A stretch of 64,000 nt of DNA from NCBI RefSeq assembly GCF_038561965.1, contig NZ_CP139348.1, forward strand, positions 2,604,001 through 2,668,000, read 5' to 3'. The stretch comes from Stutzerimonas stutzeri. Its GTDB lineage: Bacteria; Pseudomonadota; Gammaproteobacteria; Pseudomonadales; Pseudomonadaceae. A program made the translations under genes and the position numbers. Shown here piece after piece: positions 49,494 to 59,019 of this stretch. Under the pieces are notes generated by a model that was not told the DNA's origin, made no database searches, and saw only the letters and a program-made list of their open reading frames with translations. Positions within the stretch are counted from its first letter, which is position 1. Each line of letters starts with the position of its first letter.

Positions 49494-51863
49494 TCAGATT
49501 TCGCGATCGGCGAGGAAGAACCAGGTATCCAAGACCGAGTCCGGGTTCAGGGACACGCTCTCGATGCCCTGCTCCATCAGCCACTTGGCAAGATCCGGAT
49601 GATCCGAAGGCCCCTGACCACAAATACCGATGTACTTGCCGGCCTTGTTGCACGCCTGGATGGCGTTGGCGAGAAGCTTCTTCACTGCCGGATTACGCTC
49701 ATCGAACAGGTGGGCGATGATGCCGGAGTCACGGTCCAGACCGAGGGTGAGCTGAGTCATGTCGTTCGAGCCGATGGAGAAGCCATCGAAGAACTCCAGG
49801 AACTCGTCGGCCAGCAGAGCGTTGGACGGCAGCTCGCACATCATGATGACCCGCAGACCATTCTCGCCGCGCTTGAGGCCGTACTTGGCCAGCAGGTCGA
49901 TGACCTGCGAGGCTTCGCCCAAGGTGCGCACGAACGGCACCATCAGCTCGACGTTAGTCAGCCCCATGACGTCGCGAACCTTCTTCATCGCGCGGCATTC
50001 GAGCTCGAAGCAGTCACGGAACGAGTCGCTGATATAACGCGAGGCACCACGGAAGCCCAGCATCGGGTTTTCTTCTTCCGGCTCGTACAGCTTGCCGCCG
50101 ATCAGGTTGGCGTATTCGTTGGACTTGAAGTCCGACAGGCGAACGATGACCTTCTTCGGCCAGAACGCCGCAGCCAGGGTACTTACGCCCTCGACCAGCT
50201 TCTCGACATAGAAGTTGACCGGATCGTCGTAGCCGGCAATGCGCTTCTCGACGCTGCTCTTCACATCGGCCGGCAGGCCGTCGAAGTTAAGCAGCGCCTT
50301 GGGGTGCACGCCGATCATGCGGTTGATGATGAACTCGAGACGGGCCAGGCCGACACCTTCGTTCGGCAGATGCGCGAAGTCGAAGGCGCGATCTGGGTTG
50401 CCGACGTTCATCATGATCTTGAACGGCAGATCAGGCATGGCGTCGATGGAGTTCTGCCGAATGTCGAAGCCCAGCTCGCCATCGAAGATCAGGCCGGTGT
50501 CACCTTCGGCACAGGAAACGGTAACGCGCTGACCGTCTTTCAGCAGATCGGTGGCATTACCACAGCCTACGACCGCAGGAATTCCCAGCTCACGGGCGAT
50601 GATCGCCGCGTGGCAGGTACGCCCGCCACGGTTGGTGACGATGGCGCTGGCGCGCTTCATGACCGGCTCCCAATCCGGATCGGTCATGTCGGAAACCAGC
50701 ACGTCGCCCGGCTGGACTTTGTCCATTTCGCTGACGTCGTGGATAACCTTGACCGGGCCGGCGCCGATACGCTGGCCAATGGCACGGCCCTCTACGAGGA
50801 CGGTGCCCTTTTCCTTCAGCAGGTAGCGCTCCATCACGTTGCCGCTGCTGCGGCTCTTCACCGTTTCCGGACGTGCCTGGACGATATAAAGCTGGTTATC
50901 GTCGCCATCTTTGGCCCACTCGATGTCCATCGGACGACCGTAGTGCTTCTCGATGGTCATCGCTTGCTTGGCGAGATTGGTCACTTCTTCGTCAGACAGA
51001 CAGAAACGCATGCGATCCGCCTGGTCGACATCGACGGTCTTCACAGACTTGCCGGCGCTGGCTTCGGCGCCGTACACCATTTTGATCGCCTTGCTGCCCA
51101 GGTTGCGGCGCAGGATGGCCGGGCGACCGGCTTCCAGCGTGTGCTTGTGGACATAGAATTCGTCCGGATTGACTGCGCCCTGAACGACGGTTTCGCCCAG
51201 GCCGTAGGCACCAGTGATGAACACCACGTCGCGGAAACCGGACTCGGTATCCAGGGTGAACATCACACCGGCGGTACCGGTCTCCGAGCGGACCATGCGC
51301 TGCACGCCGGCGGACAATGCGACCAGCTTGTGATCGAAGCCCTGATGCACGCGGTAAGCAATGGCGCGGTCGTTAAACAGCGAGGCGAATACTTCCTTGG
51401 CAGCACGGATCACGTTGTCCACGCCACGGATGTTGAGGAAGGTTTCCTGCTGACCAGCAAAGGAAGCGTCCGGCAGGTCTTCCGCGGTGGCCGAGGAGCG
51501 AACCGCGACTGCCATGTTGTCGTTGCCACCGGACATTTCGGCGAATGCAGTGCGAATGTCGGCATCCAGTTTTGCCGGGAATTGCGCCTCCATTACCCAG
51601 CCGCGAATTTGCGAGCCAGCCTTTGCGAGCGCATTGACGTCATCCACGTCAAGCGCATCGAGAAGCGCGTGGATCTGCTCGTTAAGACCGCTGAGCTCCA
51701 TGAAATCACGGTAGGCCAGGGCCGTAGTGGCGAAGCCGCCAGGCACCGAAACGCCCGCGCCGGCGAGGTTGCTGATCATCTCGCCGAGGGAGGCGTTCTT
51801 GCCCCCTACACGCTCAACGTCATGATTGCCGAGCTTATCGAGGGAAACTACGTACTCTACCAA
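49494..51863 (-). CDS. ppsA: Phosphoenolpyruvate synthase
   Basis: PpsA converts pyruvate, ATP and water to PEP, AMP and phosphate for gluconeogenesis. The 789-residue protein has the ATP-grasp N-terminal domain (VGGKNASLGEMISNLAGAGVSVPGGF, AVAVRSSATAEDLPDASFAGQQETFLN). The phosphohistidine domain carries the catalytic GGRTCHAAIIARELGIPAVVG, and the PEP/pyruvate barrel has MVPFVRTLGEA and GSNDMTQLTLGLDRDSG near the end. It starts with TTG 51863 after GGAGA. It is divergent from its own regulator, ppsR. Confidence 0.97.
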   Translation of the reverse strand: MVEYVVSLDKLGNHDVERVGGKNASLGEMISNLAGAGVSVPGGFATTALAYRDFMELSGLNEQIHALLDALDVDDVNALAKAGSQIRGWVMEAQFPAKLDADIRTAFAEMSGGNDNMAVAVRSSATAEDLPDASFAGQQETFLNIRGVDNVIRAAKEVFASLFNDRAIAYRVHQGFDHKLVALSAGVQRMVRSETGTAGVMFTLDTESGFRDVVFITGAYGLGETVVQGAVNPDEFYVHKHTLEAGRPAILRRNLGSKAIKMVYGAEASAGKSVKTVDVDQADRMRFCLSDEEVTNLAKQAMTIEKHYGRPMDIEWAKDGDDNQLYIVQARPETVKSRSSGNVMERYLLKEKGTVLVEGRAIGQRIGAGPVKVIHDVSEMDKVQPGDVLVSDMTDPDWEPVMKRASAIVTNRGGRTCHAAIIARELGIPAVVGCGNATDLLKDGQRVTVSCAEGDTGLIFDGELGFDIRQNSIDAMPDLPFKIMMNVGNPDRAFDFAHLPNEGVGLARLEFIINRMIGVHPKALLNFDGLPADVKSSVEKRIAGYDDPVNFYVEKLVEGVSTLAAAFWPKKVIVRLSDFKSNEYANLIGGKLYEPEEENPMLGFRGASRYISDSFRDCFELECRAMKKVRDVMGLTNVELMVPFVRTLGEASQVIDLLAKYGLKRGENGLRVIMMCELPSNALLADEFLEFFDGFSIGSNDMTQLTLGLDRDSGIIAHLFDERNPAVKKLLANAIQACNKAGKYIGICGQGPSDHPDLAKWLMEQGIESVSLNPDSVLDTWFFLADREI

Positions 51864-52017
51864 GGTGATCTCTCCACATTAGTGTTGGAAACTCAACCGG
51901 AGCCAGGCCGCACGACTGTGGCCCGACCCTGCAAAATAAGTAACAATGCCCGCCAACCGGGCTCGGCGAAGGGCCTACTATAGCTGGGAACCGTTCTCGA
52001 CTTAAGGCCCAAGGCAC

Positions 52018-52836
52018 ATGAAACGAACTGCTTTCTTCATTTCTGACGGCACAGGCATCACCGCAGAGACCCTGGGCCAGAGTCTTCTGGCACAGTTCGA
52101 GAACATAACCTTTACGAAACTGACCCGCCCGTACATAGATACCGCTGAAAAAGCGCGGGCCATGGTACAGCAAATCAATAATGCCGCGGAAAAGGACGGC
52201 GCCCGGCCGATCATCTTCGACACGCTGGTAAACCAGGAAATCCGTGACATTCTGGCCGAATCCAATGGCTTCATGATCGACATCTTCTCTTCCTTCCTTG
52301 CTCCGCTGGAACATGAGTTGATGTCACGTTCCTCGTATTCCGTTGGTAAATCCCATTCCATCAGCCACAACGCCAATTACATGGAGCGTATCGATGCGGT
52401 CAACTTCGCGCTCGATAACGACGACGGCGCCCGCACCCGCTATTACGACAAGGCCGACCTGATTCTCGTCGGCGTATCCCGCTGCGGTAAGACGCCGACT
52501 TGCCTGTACATGGCGATGCAGTACGGCATCCGCGCCGCCAATTACCCGCTGACCGAGGACGACATGGAGCGCCTGCAGCTGCCAAGCGTTCTCAAGGAAT
52601 ACAAGGACAAGCTGTTCGGCCTCACCATCGACCCTGATCGTCTGGCTGCCATTCGGCATGAGCGTAAACCCAACAGTCGTTACGCCAGCTTCGCTCAGTG
52701 CGAGTTCGAGGTTCGCGAGGTGGAAAGTCTGTTCCGCCGCGAGAACATCAACTACATCAACTCGACCCATTTTTCCGTCGAGGAAATCTCGGCGAAGATT
52801 CTGGTGGAGAAAGGCGTCGAGCGTCGACTCAAATAA
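52018..52836 (+). CDS. ppsR: PpsR, PEP synthase regulatory protein (kinase/pyrophosphorylase)
   Basis: PpsR switches PpsA off by ADP-dependent phosphorylation and on by phosphate-dependent dephosphorylation. The 272-residue protein is a full DUF299 member: FFISDGTGITAETLGQSLLAQF at the N-terminus and the P-loop GVSRCGKTPTCLYMAMQYG in the middle, then the C-terminal FRRENINYINSTHFSVEEISAKIL. The divergent pairing with ppsA is the expected arrangement. A bidirectional terminator follows. Confidence 0.96.
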   Translation: MKRTAFFISDGTGITAETLGQSLLAQFENITFTKLTRPYIDTAEKARAMVQQINNAAEKDGARPIIFDTLVNQEIRDILAESNGFMIDIFSSFLAPLEHELMSRSSYSVGKSHSISHNANYMERIDAVNFALDNDDGARTRYYDKADLILVGVSRCGKTPTCLYMAMQYGIRAANYPLTEDDMERLQLPSVLKEYKDKLFGLTIDPDRLAAIRHERKPNSRYASFAQCEFEVREVESLFRRENINYINSTHFSVEEISAKILVEKGVERRLK

Positions 52837-52856
52837 GTGCCGCTTCGCTAGACAAC

Positions 52857-52883
52857 AAAAAGTCCGCTTGGTGCGGACTTTTT
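52857..52883. terminator. Terminator between ppsR and prpF
   Basis: An 11-bp stem AAAAAGTCCGC / GCGGACTTTTT with a 5-base loop and T-runs on both sides serves the converging ppsR and prp transcripts. Confidence 0.93.
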
Positions 52884-52928
52884 GCTTTTTTCAGCTAGAA
52901 GAATTCGCCTCCCGACGCCGAAAGCACA

Positions 52929-54116
52929 TCAGAACGCGTCGCCTGGTACACGCACCCAGCCTTCCATCAATACCCGCGCACTGCGGCTCATGATCGCCTT
53001 GGTTACGCTCCATTGGCCCTCGATCTGCTTCGCCTCGGCACCGACGCGCAGCGTGCCGGATGGATGTCCGAAGCGCACGGCCTCGCGCTCACCACCGCCC
53101 GCAGCGAGATTGACCAGCGTACCGGGGACTGCCGCCGCCGTGCCGATGGCCACCGCACAGGTGCCCATCATGGCGTGGTGCAGCTTGCCCATGGACAAAG
53201 CCCGCACGAGCAGATCGACCTCGCCTGCCTCAATGGTCTTTCCAGAAGAGGCCCGATAGCTTTTCGGCTGGGAAACGAAGGCGACCTTCGGCGTGTGCTG
53301 GCGGGTCAGTGCTTCGTCTGCGGTCTTGATCAAACCCATACGCAGCGCACCGGCCACACGAATCGACTCCAGGCGCGCCAATGCTTCAGGGTTGCCATTG
53401 ATGTCCTCACGCAGCTCGGTGCCCTGGTAGCCGATGTCCTCGGCATTGACGAAGACCGTCGGGATTCCCGCGCTGATCATGGTCGCCTTGAACGTGCCGA
53501 TGCCGGGTACTTCCAACTCGTCGACCAGGTTACCGGTAGGAAACATCGAGCCGCCCTCCTCGCCATCATCGGATGGATCGAGGAACTCGAGCACGATCTC
53601 GGCAGCCGGGAACGTCACGCCATCCAGCTCGAAGTCGCCAGTTTCCTGCACCTGGCCATCCGTGATAGGCACGTGGGCGATGATGGTCTTGCCGATGTTG
53701 GCCTGCCAGATGCGCACCACACAGGTACCGTTCTGCGGAATGCGTTCTGCATCCACCAAACCGGCATGCAGCGCGAACGCACCGGCGCCAGTCGAAAGGT
53801 TGCCGCAGTTACCGCTCCAGTCGACGAAGGGCTTATCGATCGATACCTGGCCATACAGGTACTCGATGTCGTGATCAGGCCGAGTGCTTTTCGACAGGAT
53901 CACGCATTTGCTGGTGCTGGACGTGGCGCCACCCATGCCATCAATGTGCGCCGAATAAGGATCAGGACTGCCGATCACGCGCATGAACAGCTTGTCGCGT
54001 GCAGCGCCCGGTAACTGGCAGCTTTCCGGCAGGTCCTGCAAGCGAAAGAACACGCCCTTGCTGGTGCCGCCACGCATGTAGGTCGCGGGAATTCTGACCT
54101 GGGATACATGAGCCAT
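52929..54116 (-). CDS. prpF: PrpF, AcnD-accessory isomerase of the methylcitrate cycle
   Basis: PrpF isomerises trans-aconitate-type products so that AcnD-dependent 2-methylcitrate dehydration yields cis-2-methylaconitate. The 395-residue protein has the DapF-like fold: RIPATYMRGGTSKGVFFRLQDLP at the start, GATSSTSKCVIL, NCGNLSTGAGAFALHAGLVD, and MGKLHHAMMGTCAVAIGTAAAVPGTL. A longer frame opens at 54182, but ATG 54116 has GAGG upstream and the conserved N-terminus. It is the last gene of prpR-prpB-prpC-acnD-prpF. Confidence 0.95.
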   Translation of the reverse strand: MAHVSQVRIPATYMRGGTSKGVFFRLQDLPESCQLPGAARDKLFMRVIGSPDPYSAHIDGMGGATSSTSKCVILSKSTRPDHDIEYLYGQVSIDKPFVDWSGNCGNLSTGAGAFALHAGLVDAERIPQNGTCVVRIWQANIGKTIIAHVPITDGQVQETGDFELDGVTFPAAEIVLEFLDPSDDGEEGGSMFPTGNLVDELEVPGIGTFKATMISAGIPTVFVNAEDIGYQGTELREDINGNPEALARLESIRVAGALRMGLIKTADEALTRQHTPKVAFVSQPKSYRASSGKTIEAGEVDLLVRALSMGKLHHAMMGTCAVAIGTAAAVPGTLVNLAAGGGEREAVRFGHPSGTLRVGAEAKQIEGQWSVTKAIMSRSARVLMEGWVRVPGDAF

Positions 54117-54233
54117 GGGAACCTCGCCCTCATGAAACCGCTGCCGCCAGATGGCCGCAGCGGATATGGAAAAAGCAATCACCGTCCCGATTCGCTACAC
54201 GTGGTGTACCGAACCGGAGCCAGCAATTGATGG

Positions 54234-56837
54234 TCACGCCTGACCGAGGAAGTCCTTGGCGAAACGCTGCAGCACACCGCCAGCCTCGTACACGCTGACT
54301 TCGGCAGCGGTATCGAGGCGGCAGGTGACCGGAACGCGGGTTTCTTCACCGTTGTGGTGGTGAATGACCAGGGTCAGGTCGCAGCGCGGCGACAGTTCGC
54401 CTTCGATATCGAAGGTTTCGGTGCCGTCGAGGCCGAGGGTCAGGCGCGTGGTGCCCGGCTTGAACTCGACCGGCAGCACGCCCATGCCGACCAGGTTGGT
54501 GCGGTGGATACGCTCGAAGCCTTCGGCGGCAATCACCTCGACACCGGCCAGTCGCACGCCCTTCGCCGCCCAGTCACGCGACGAGCCCTGACCATAGTCA
54601 GCACCGGCGACGATGATCAGGTTCTGCTTGCGGTTCATGTAGGTTTCGATGGCTTCCCACATGCGCATGACCTTGCCTTCAGGCTCGACGCGGGCCAGCG
54701 AACCCTTCTGCACTTTGCCATCAACCACAGCCATCTCGTTGACCAGCTGCGGGTTGGCGAACGTCGCGCGCTGCGCAGTCAGGTGGTCGCCACGGTGGGT
54801 CGCGTAGGAGTTGAAGTCCTCTTCCGGCAGGCCCATCTTCGCCAGGTACTCACCGGCAGCCGAATCCAGCAGGATGGCGTTGGATGGCGACAGGTGGTCG
54901 GTGGTGATGTTGTCCGGCAGGATCGCCAGTGGACGCATGCCCTTGAGCGTGCGTTCTCCGGCCAGCGCGCCTTCCCAGTACGGCGGACGGCGGATGTAAG
55001 TAGACGTCGGGCGCCAGTCGTACAACGGGCTCTTGGCTTCTTCGATGGTGCCCAGATCGAACATCGGAATGTAGATCTGCTTGAACTGCTCGGGCTTGAC
55101 CGAGGATGCGACGATGGCGTCGATCTCCTCGTCGGACGGCCAGAGGTCCTTCAGGGTGATCGGGTTGCCATTCTGGTCGCGGCCCAGCACGTCCTGCTCG
55201 ATATCGAAACGCACGGTACCGGCGATGGCGTAAGCGACCACCAGCGGCGGCGAGGCGAGGAAGGCCTGCTTGGCGTACGGGTGGATACGGCCATCGAAGT
55301 TGCGGTTGCCTGAGAGCACCGCCGTGGCGTAAAGATCACGCTCGATGATTTCCTCCTGGATCACCGGATCCAGCGCACCGGACATGCCGTTGCAGGTGGT
55401 GCAGGCGTAGGCAACGATGCCGAAGCCGAGCTTTTCCAGTTCGCTCAGCAGGCCGGCCTCTTCCAGGTACAGCTTGGCGACCTTGGAGCCTGGCGCGAAT
55501 GACGTCTTCACCCAAGGCTTGCGCACCAGACCCAGCTCGTTGGCCTTCTTCGCCAGCAAGCCGGCAGCCACCACGTTACGTGGGTTAGAAGTGTTGGTGC
55601 AGCTGGTGATAGCGGCAATGATCACCGCACCATCGGGCAGCAGGCCTTCGGCTTCTTCGGCCTTGGCTGCGGCCAGCTTGGCTCCGTCGGCAATACCGCG
55701 CTCATGCAGTGCGGAGGTCGGCAGGCGCTTGTGCGGGTTGGACGGACCAGCCATGTTGCGCACCACGCTGGACAGGTCGAACTCGAGCACGCGCTCGTAC
55801 TCGGCACCCTCCAGAGCCGTCGCCCACAGGCCGGTTTCCTTGGCGTACTGCTCGACCAGCGCAACCTGTTCGGGCTCGCGGCCAGTCAACTTGAGATAGT
55901 CGATGGTCTGCTGGTCGATGTAGAACATCGAAGCGGTCGCGCCGTATTCCGGACACATGTTGGATATGGTCGCGCGATCGCCGATCGTCAGGCTGTCGGC
56001 GCCTTCGCCGAAGAACTCGACCCAGGCCCCCACTACCCGCTCCTTACGCAGGAACTCGGTCAACGCCAGCACGATATCGGTGGCGGTGATACCCGGTTGA
56101 CGCTTGCCGGTCAGACGTACACCGACGATGTCGGGCAAGCGCATCATCGACGGCAGACCGAGCATCACGGTTTCCGCTTCAAGACCGCCAACGCCGATAG
56201 CGATTACACCCAATGCATCAACATGCGGGGTATGCGAGTCGGTACCGACGCAGGTATCCGGGAAGGCCACGCCACCGCGCGCCTGGATCACCGGCGACAT
56301 CTTCTCGAGGTTGATCTGGTGCATGATGCCGTTGCCGGCAGGAATCACATCGACGTTCTTGAACGCGGTCTTGGTCCACTCGATGAAGTGGAAACGATCC
56401 TCGTTGCGACGCTCCTCGACGGCGCGGTTCTTCTCGAACGCATCCGGATCGAAACCGGCAAATTCCACCGCCAGCGAGTGATCGACGATCAGCTGCGTCG
56501 GCACCACCGGGTTGACCTTGGCCGGATCGCCACCCTGCTCGGCGATTGCATCACGCAGACCAGCCAGGTCGACCAGCGCAGTCTGGCCAAGAATGTCATG
56601 GCAGACCACGCGAGCCGGATACCACGGGAAGTCGAGGTCACGCTTGCGCTCGATGAATTGCTTCAGCGAATCGGTCAGCGCTTCAGGCTCGCAGCGGCGG
56701 ACCAACTGCTCAGCCAGTACGCGCGAGATATAGGGCAGCTTGTCGTAAGCACCTGGCTGAATGGCTTCGATCGCACCACGCGTATCGAAGTAGTCAAGCT
56801 GAGTGCCTGGCAAAGGTTTGCGGTGTTCTGTATTCAT
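54234..56837 (-). CDS. acnD: AcnD, Fe/S-dependent 2-methylisocitrate dehydratase
   Basis: AcnD dehydrates 2-methylcitrate in propionate degradation and belongs to the aconitase A group. The 867-residue protein has cluster cysteines in AITSCTNTSNP and ACTTCNGMSG. The substrate-binding TDSHTPHVDALGV, ITTDHLSPSNAI and AGADYGQGSSRDWAAKG are present. It pairs with prpF, which marks the AcnD-PrpF branch instead of PrpD. ATG 56837 (MNTEHRKPLPG) is preferred; a TTG 15 bases upstream is possible. Confidence 0.96.
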   Translation of the reverse strand: MNTEHRKPLPGTQLDYFDTRGAIEAIQPGAYDKLPYISRVLAEQLVRRCEPEALTDSLKQFIERKRDLDFPWYPARVVCHDILGQTALVDLAGLRDAIAEQGGDPAKVNPVVPTQLIVDHSLAVEFAGFDPDAFEKNRAVEERRNEDRFHFIEWTKTAFKNVDVIPAGNGIMHQINLEKMSPVIQARGGVAFPDTCVGTDSHTPHVDALGVIAIGVGGLEAETVMLGLPSMMRLPDIVGVRLTGKRQPGITATDIVLALTEFLRKERVVGAWVEFFGEGADSLTIGDRATISNMCPEYGATASMFYIDQQTIDYLKLTGREPEQVALVEQYAKETGLWATALEGAEYERVLEFDLSSVVRNMAGPSNPHKRLPTSALHERGIADGAKLAAAKAEEAEGLLPDGAVIIAAITSCTNTSNPRNVVAAGLLAKKANELGLVRKPWVKTSFAPGSKVAKLYLEEAGLLSELEKLGFGIVAYACTTCNGMSGALDPVIQEEIIERDLYATAVLSGNRNFDGRIHPYAKQAFLASPPLVVAYAIAGTVRFDIEQDVLGRDQNGNPITLKDLWPSDEEIDAIVASSVKPEQFKQIYIPMFDLGTIEEAKSPLYDWRPTSTYIRRPPYWEGALAGERTLKGMRPLAILPDNITTDHLSPSNAILLDSAAGEYLAKMGLPEEDFNSYATHRGDHLTAQRATFANPQLVNEMAVVDGKVQKGSLARVEPEGKVMRMWEAIETYMNRKQNLIIVAGADYGQGSSRDWAAKGVRLAGVEVIAAEGFERIHRTNLVGMGVLPVEFKPGTTRLTLGLDGTETFDIEGELSPRCDLTLVIHHHNGEETRVPVTCRLDTAAEVSVYEAGGVLQRFAKDFLGQA

Positions 56838-56912
56838 GCCGGAAGAACTCAATCCAGTAATGATTCGAGGGGCGAGGCCTGGGGAGCCCGGTCGAGGAAC
56901 TCCCCGCTCCGA

Positions 56913-58040
56913 TCAGCGCTGGGCGATCGGGGCGACCTTGCGCTGTTCCGGACCGATGTATTCGGCGCTTGGCCGAATGATCCGGTTATTGCTGCGTTGT
57001 TCGAACACATGGGACGCCCAACCGGTGACACGCGAGCAAACGAAGATCGGCGTGAACAGCTTGGTGGGGATGCCCATGAAGTGGTAGGCGGAGGCATGGT
57101 AGAAGTCGGCATTCGGGAAGAGCTTCTTCTGCTCCCACATGGTTTCGTCGACTGCAACCGAAACCGGGTAGAGCACGGTGTCGCCCACTTCGTCGGCGAG
57201 CTTCTTGGCCCAGACCTTGATCACTTCGTTGCGCGGGTCGGACTCGCTGTAGATCGCGTGACCGAAGCCCATGATCTTGTCCTTGCGCTCGAGCATGCCG
57301 AGGATGGCTTCGCGGGCTTCTGCCGGGCTCTTCCACTGCTCGATCATGTCCATCGCTGCTTCGTTGGCGCCGCCATGCAGCGGACCGCGCAGCGAACCGA
57401 TGGCACCCGTCACGCACGAGTAGAGGTCGGACAGCGTCGAGGCACAGACGCGCGAGGTAAACGTCGAGGCGTTGAACTCGTGCTCCGCATAAAGGATCAG
57501 CGAGACGTTCATGACCTTGACGTGCAGGTCGCTCGGTTTCTTGTCATGCAGCAACGCGAGGAAATGACCGCCCAGGGTGTCTTCGTCGCTGGTGCAGTTG
57601 ATACGAACGCCATCGTGGGTGAAGCGGTACCAGTAGCACATGATCGCCGGGAAGGCAGCCATCAGGCGCTCAGCCACATCGCGCTGCTGATCGAAGCTTA
57701 CTTCCGGCTCCAGGGTCCCGAGTACCGATGAGCCCGTGCGCATCACATCCATAGGATGTGCATTTGCCGGAATACGCTCGAGCACCTCCTTGAGCGCCTG
57801 CGGCAGGTCGCGCATGGTCTTCAGGCGATTCTTGTAGTCGGCCAGTTGCGCTGAGTTCGGCAGCTCGCCGTAAAACAGCAAGTAAGCCACTTCCTCGAAA
57901 TCGCACTCGGCGGCCAGATCGCGTACGTCGTAACCGCGGTAGGTCAAGCCGGCGCCGGTCTTGCCGACGGTACACAGGGCAGTCTGCCCTGCGATCTGTC
58001 CACGCAGGCCCGCGCCGCTCAGTACTTTTGCTTCAGCCAT
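56913..58040 (-). CDS. prpC: 2-methylcitrate synthase
   Basis: PrpC condenses propionyl-CoA with oxaloacetate to 2-methylcitrate. The 375-residue protein has citrate-synthase-fold blocks: the active His in GPLHGGANEAAM, FGHAIYSESDPRN and the Asp/Arg region LYPVSVAVDETMWEQKKLFPNADFY. A short N-terminus (GAGLRGQIAGQTALCTVGKTGAGLTYRGYD) is typical of PrpC rather than GltA. The start at ATG 58040 has AAGGAG upstream. It lies 91 bases after prpB and 75 bases before acnD. Confidence 0.96.
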   Translation of the reverse strand: MAEAKVLSGAGLRGQIAGQTALCTVGKTGAGLTYRGYDVRDLAAECDFEEVAYLLFYGELPNSAQLADYKNRLKTMRDLPQALKEVLERIPANAHPMDVMRTGSSVLGTLEPEVSFDQQRDVAERLMAAFPAIMCYWYRFTHDGVRINCTSDEDTLGGHFLALLHDKKPSDLHVKVMNVSLILYAEHEFNASTFTSRVCASTLSDLYSCVTGAIGSLRGPLHGGANEAAMDMIEQWKSPAEAREAILGMLERKDKIMGFGHAIYSESDPRNEVIKVWAKKLADEVGDTVLYPVSVAVDETMWEQKKLFPNADFYHASAYHFMGIPTKLFTPIFVCSRVTGWASHVFEQRSNNRIIRPSAEYIGPEQRKVAPIAQR

Positions 58041-58131
58041 TGCTATCTCCTTCTTGGATTTGTTCTGGATACTGCAAATCACGTCGAAATTGGGTTCGGG
58101 CTCTACTGGCAAACCAGCAAAGCCCGCATGC

Positions 58132-59019
58132 TCAGCTCTTCTTCTGAGCGAACAGCGCATCGAGGTGCTGTTCGAACGTGTGGTAGTTGATGCGATCGTA
58201 GAGCTCCATGCGGGTCTGCATGGTGTCGATTACGTTCTGCTGCGTGCCATCGCGGCGCAACGCGGTGTAAACGTTCTCAGCCGCCTTGTTCATGGCGCGG
58301 AATGCCGACAGCGGGTACAGCACTAGGGAAACGTCGACGCTCGCCAGCTCTTCAGTGGTGTACAGCGGCGTCGCGCCGAACTCGGTGATATTGGCCAGGA
58401 TCGGCGCCTTCACGCGGTCAGCGAAAGTCTTGTACATCGCCAGCTCGGTGATGGCCTCGGGGAAGATCATGTCGGCACCCGCCTCGATGCAGGCCGCGGC
58501 GCGATCAAGCGCCGAATTCAGCCCTTCCACGGCGAGCGCATCGGTGCGCGCCATGATCACAAAGCTGTCATCGGTACGTGCATCGACCGCCGCCTTGATG
58601 CGATCGACCATCTCCTGCTGCGAGACAATTTCCTTGTTCGGGCGGTGGCCGCAGCGCTTGGCGCCGACCTGATCCTCGATATGGATCGCCGCCGCGCCGA
58701 ACTTGATCATCGACTTTACGGTACGCGCCACGTTGAAGGCCGAGGAGCCGAAGCCGGTATCGACATCCACCAGCAGCGGCAGATCGCAGACATCGGTGAT
58801 GCGACGCACGTCGGTCAGCACATCATCCAGCCCGGTGATGCCAAGATCCGGCAAGCCCAGCGAGCCAGCCGCGACGCCGCCGCCGGACAGATAGATGGCC
58901 TTGAAGCCGGCACGCTTGGCCAACAGCGCATGGTTGGCGTTGATCGCGCCGACTACCTGCAGCGGGTGCTCACTGGCCACGGCGTCACGGAAACGCTGAC
59001 CGGCAGAAGGAAGAGTCAT
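58132..59019 (-). CDS. prpB: 2-methylisocitrate lyase
   Basis: PrpB cleaves 2-methylisocitrate to pyruvate and succinate, the last step of the cycle. The 295-residue protein is of the PEP mutase/isocitrate lyase superfamily: GAINANHALLAKRAGFKAIYLSGGG, VDVDTGFGSSAFNVARTVK, the catalytic Cys in GAKRCGHRPNKEIVS, and FPEAITELAMYKTF. Its ATG overlaps the prpR stop by four bases, so regulator and enzyme are cotranslated. Confidence 0.97.
   Translation of the reverse strand: MTLPSAGQRFRDAVASEHPLQVVGAINANHALLAKRAGFKAIYLSGGGVAAGSLGLPDLGITGLDDVLTDVRRITDVCDLPLLVDVDTGFGSSAFNVARTVKSMIKFGAAAIHIEDQVGAKRCGHRPNKEIVSQQEMVDRIKAAVDARTDDSFVIMARTDALAVEGLNSALDRAAACIEAGADMIFPEAITELAMYKTFADRVKAPILANITEFGATPLYTTEELASVDVSLVLYPLSAFRAMNKAAENVYTALRRDGTQQNVIDTMQTRMELYDRINYHTFEQHLDALFAQKKS

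Noticed and set aside
49440..51983. 847-residue open frame on the plus strand opposite ppsA
   Set aside because: It is the antisense shadow of ppsA, a product of high-GC codon bias; it has no ribosome binding site or family.
51980..52005. Possible Cra/FruR site between ppsA and ppsR (GGGAACCGTTCTC)
   Set aside because: Weak symmetry and too many mismatches to the GCTGAAACGTTTCAGC consensus.
55704..57731. 675-residue plus-strand frame opposite acnD and prpC
   Set aside because: It crosses two convincing genes on the other strand and shows no domain.
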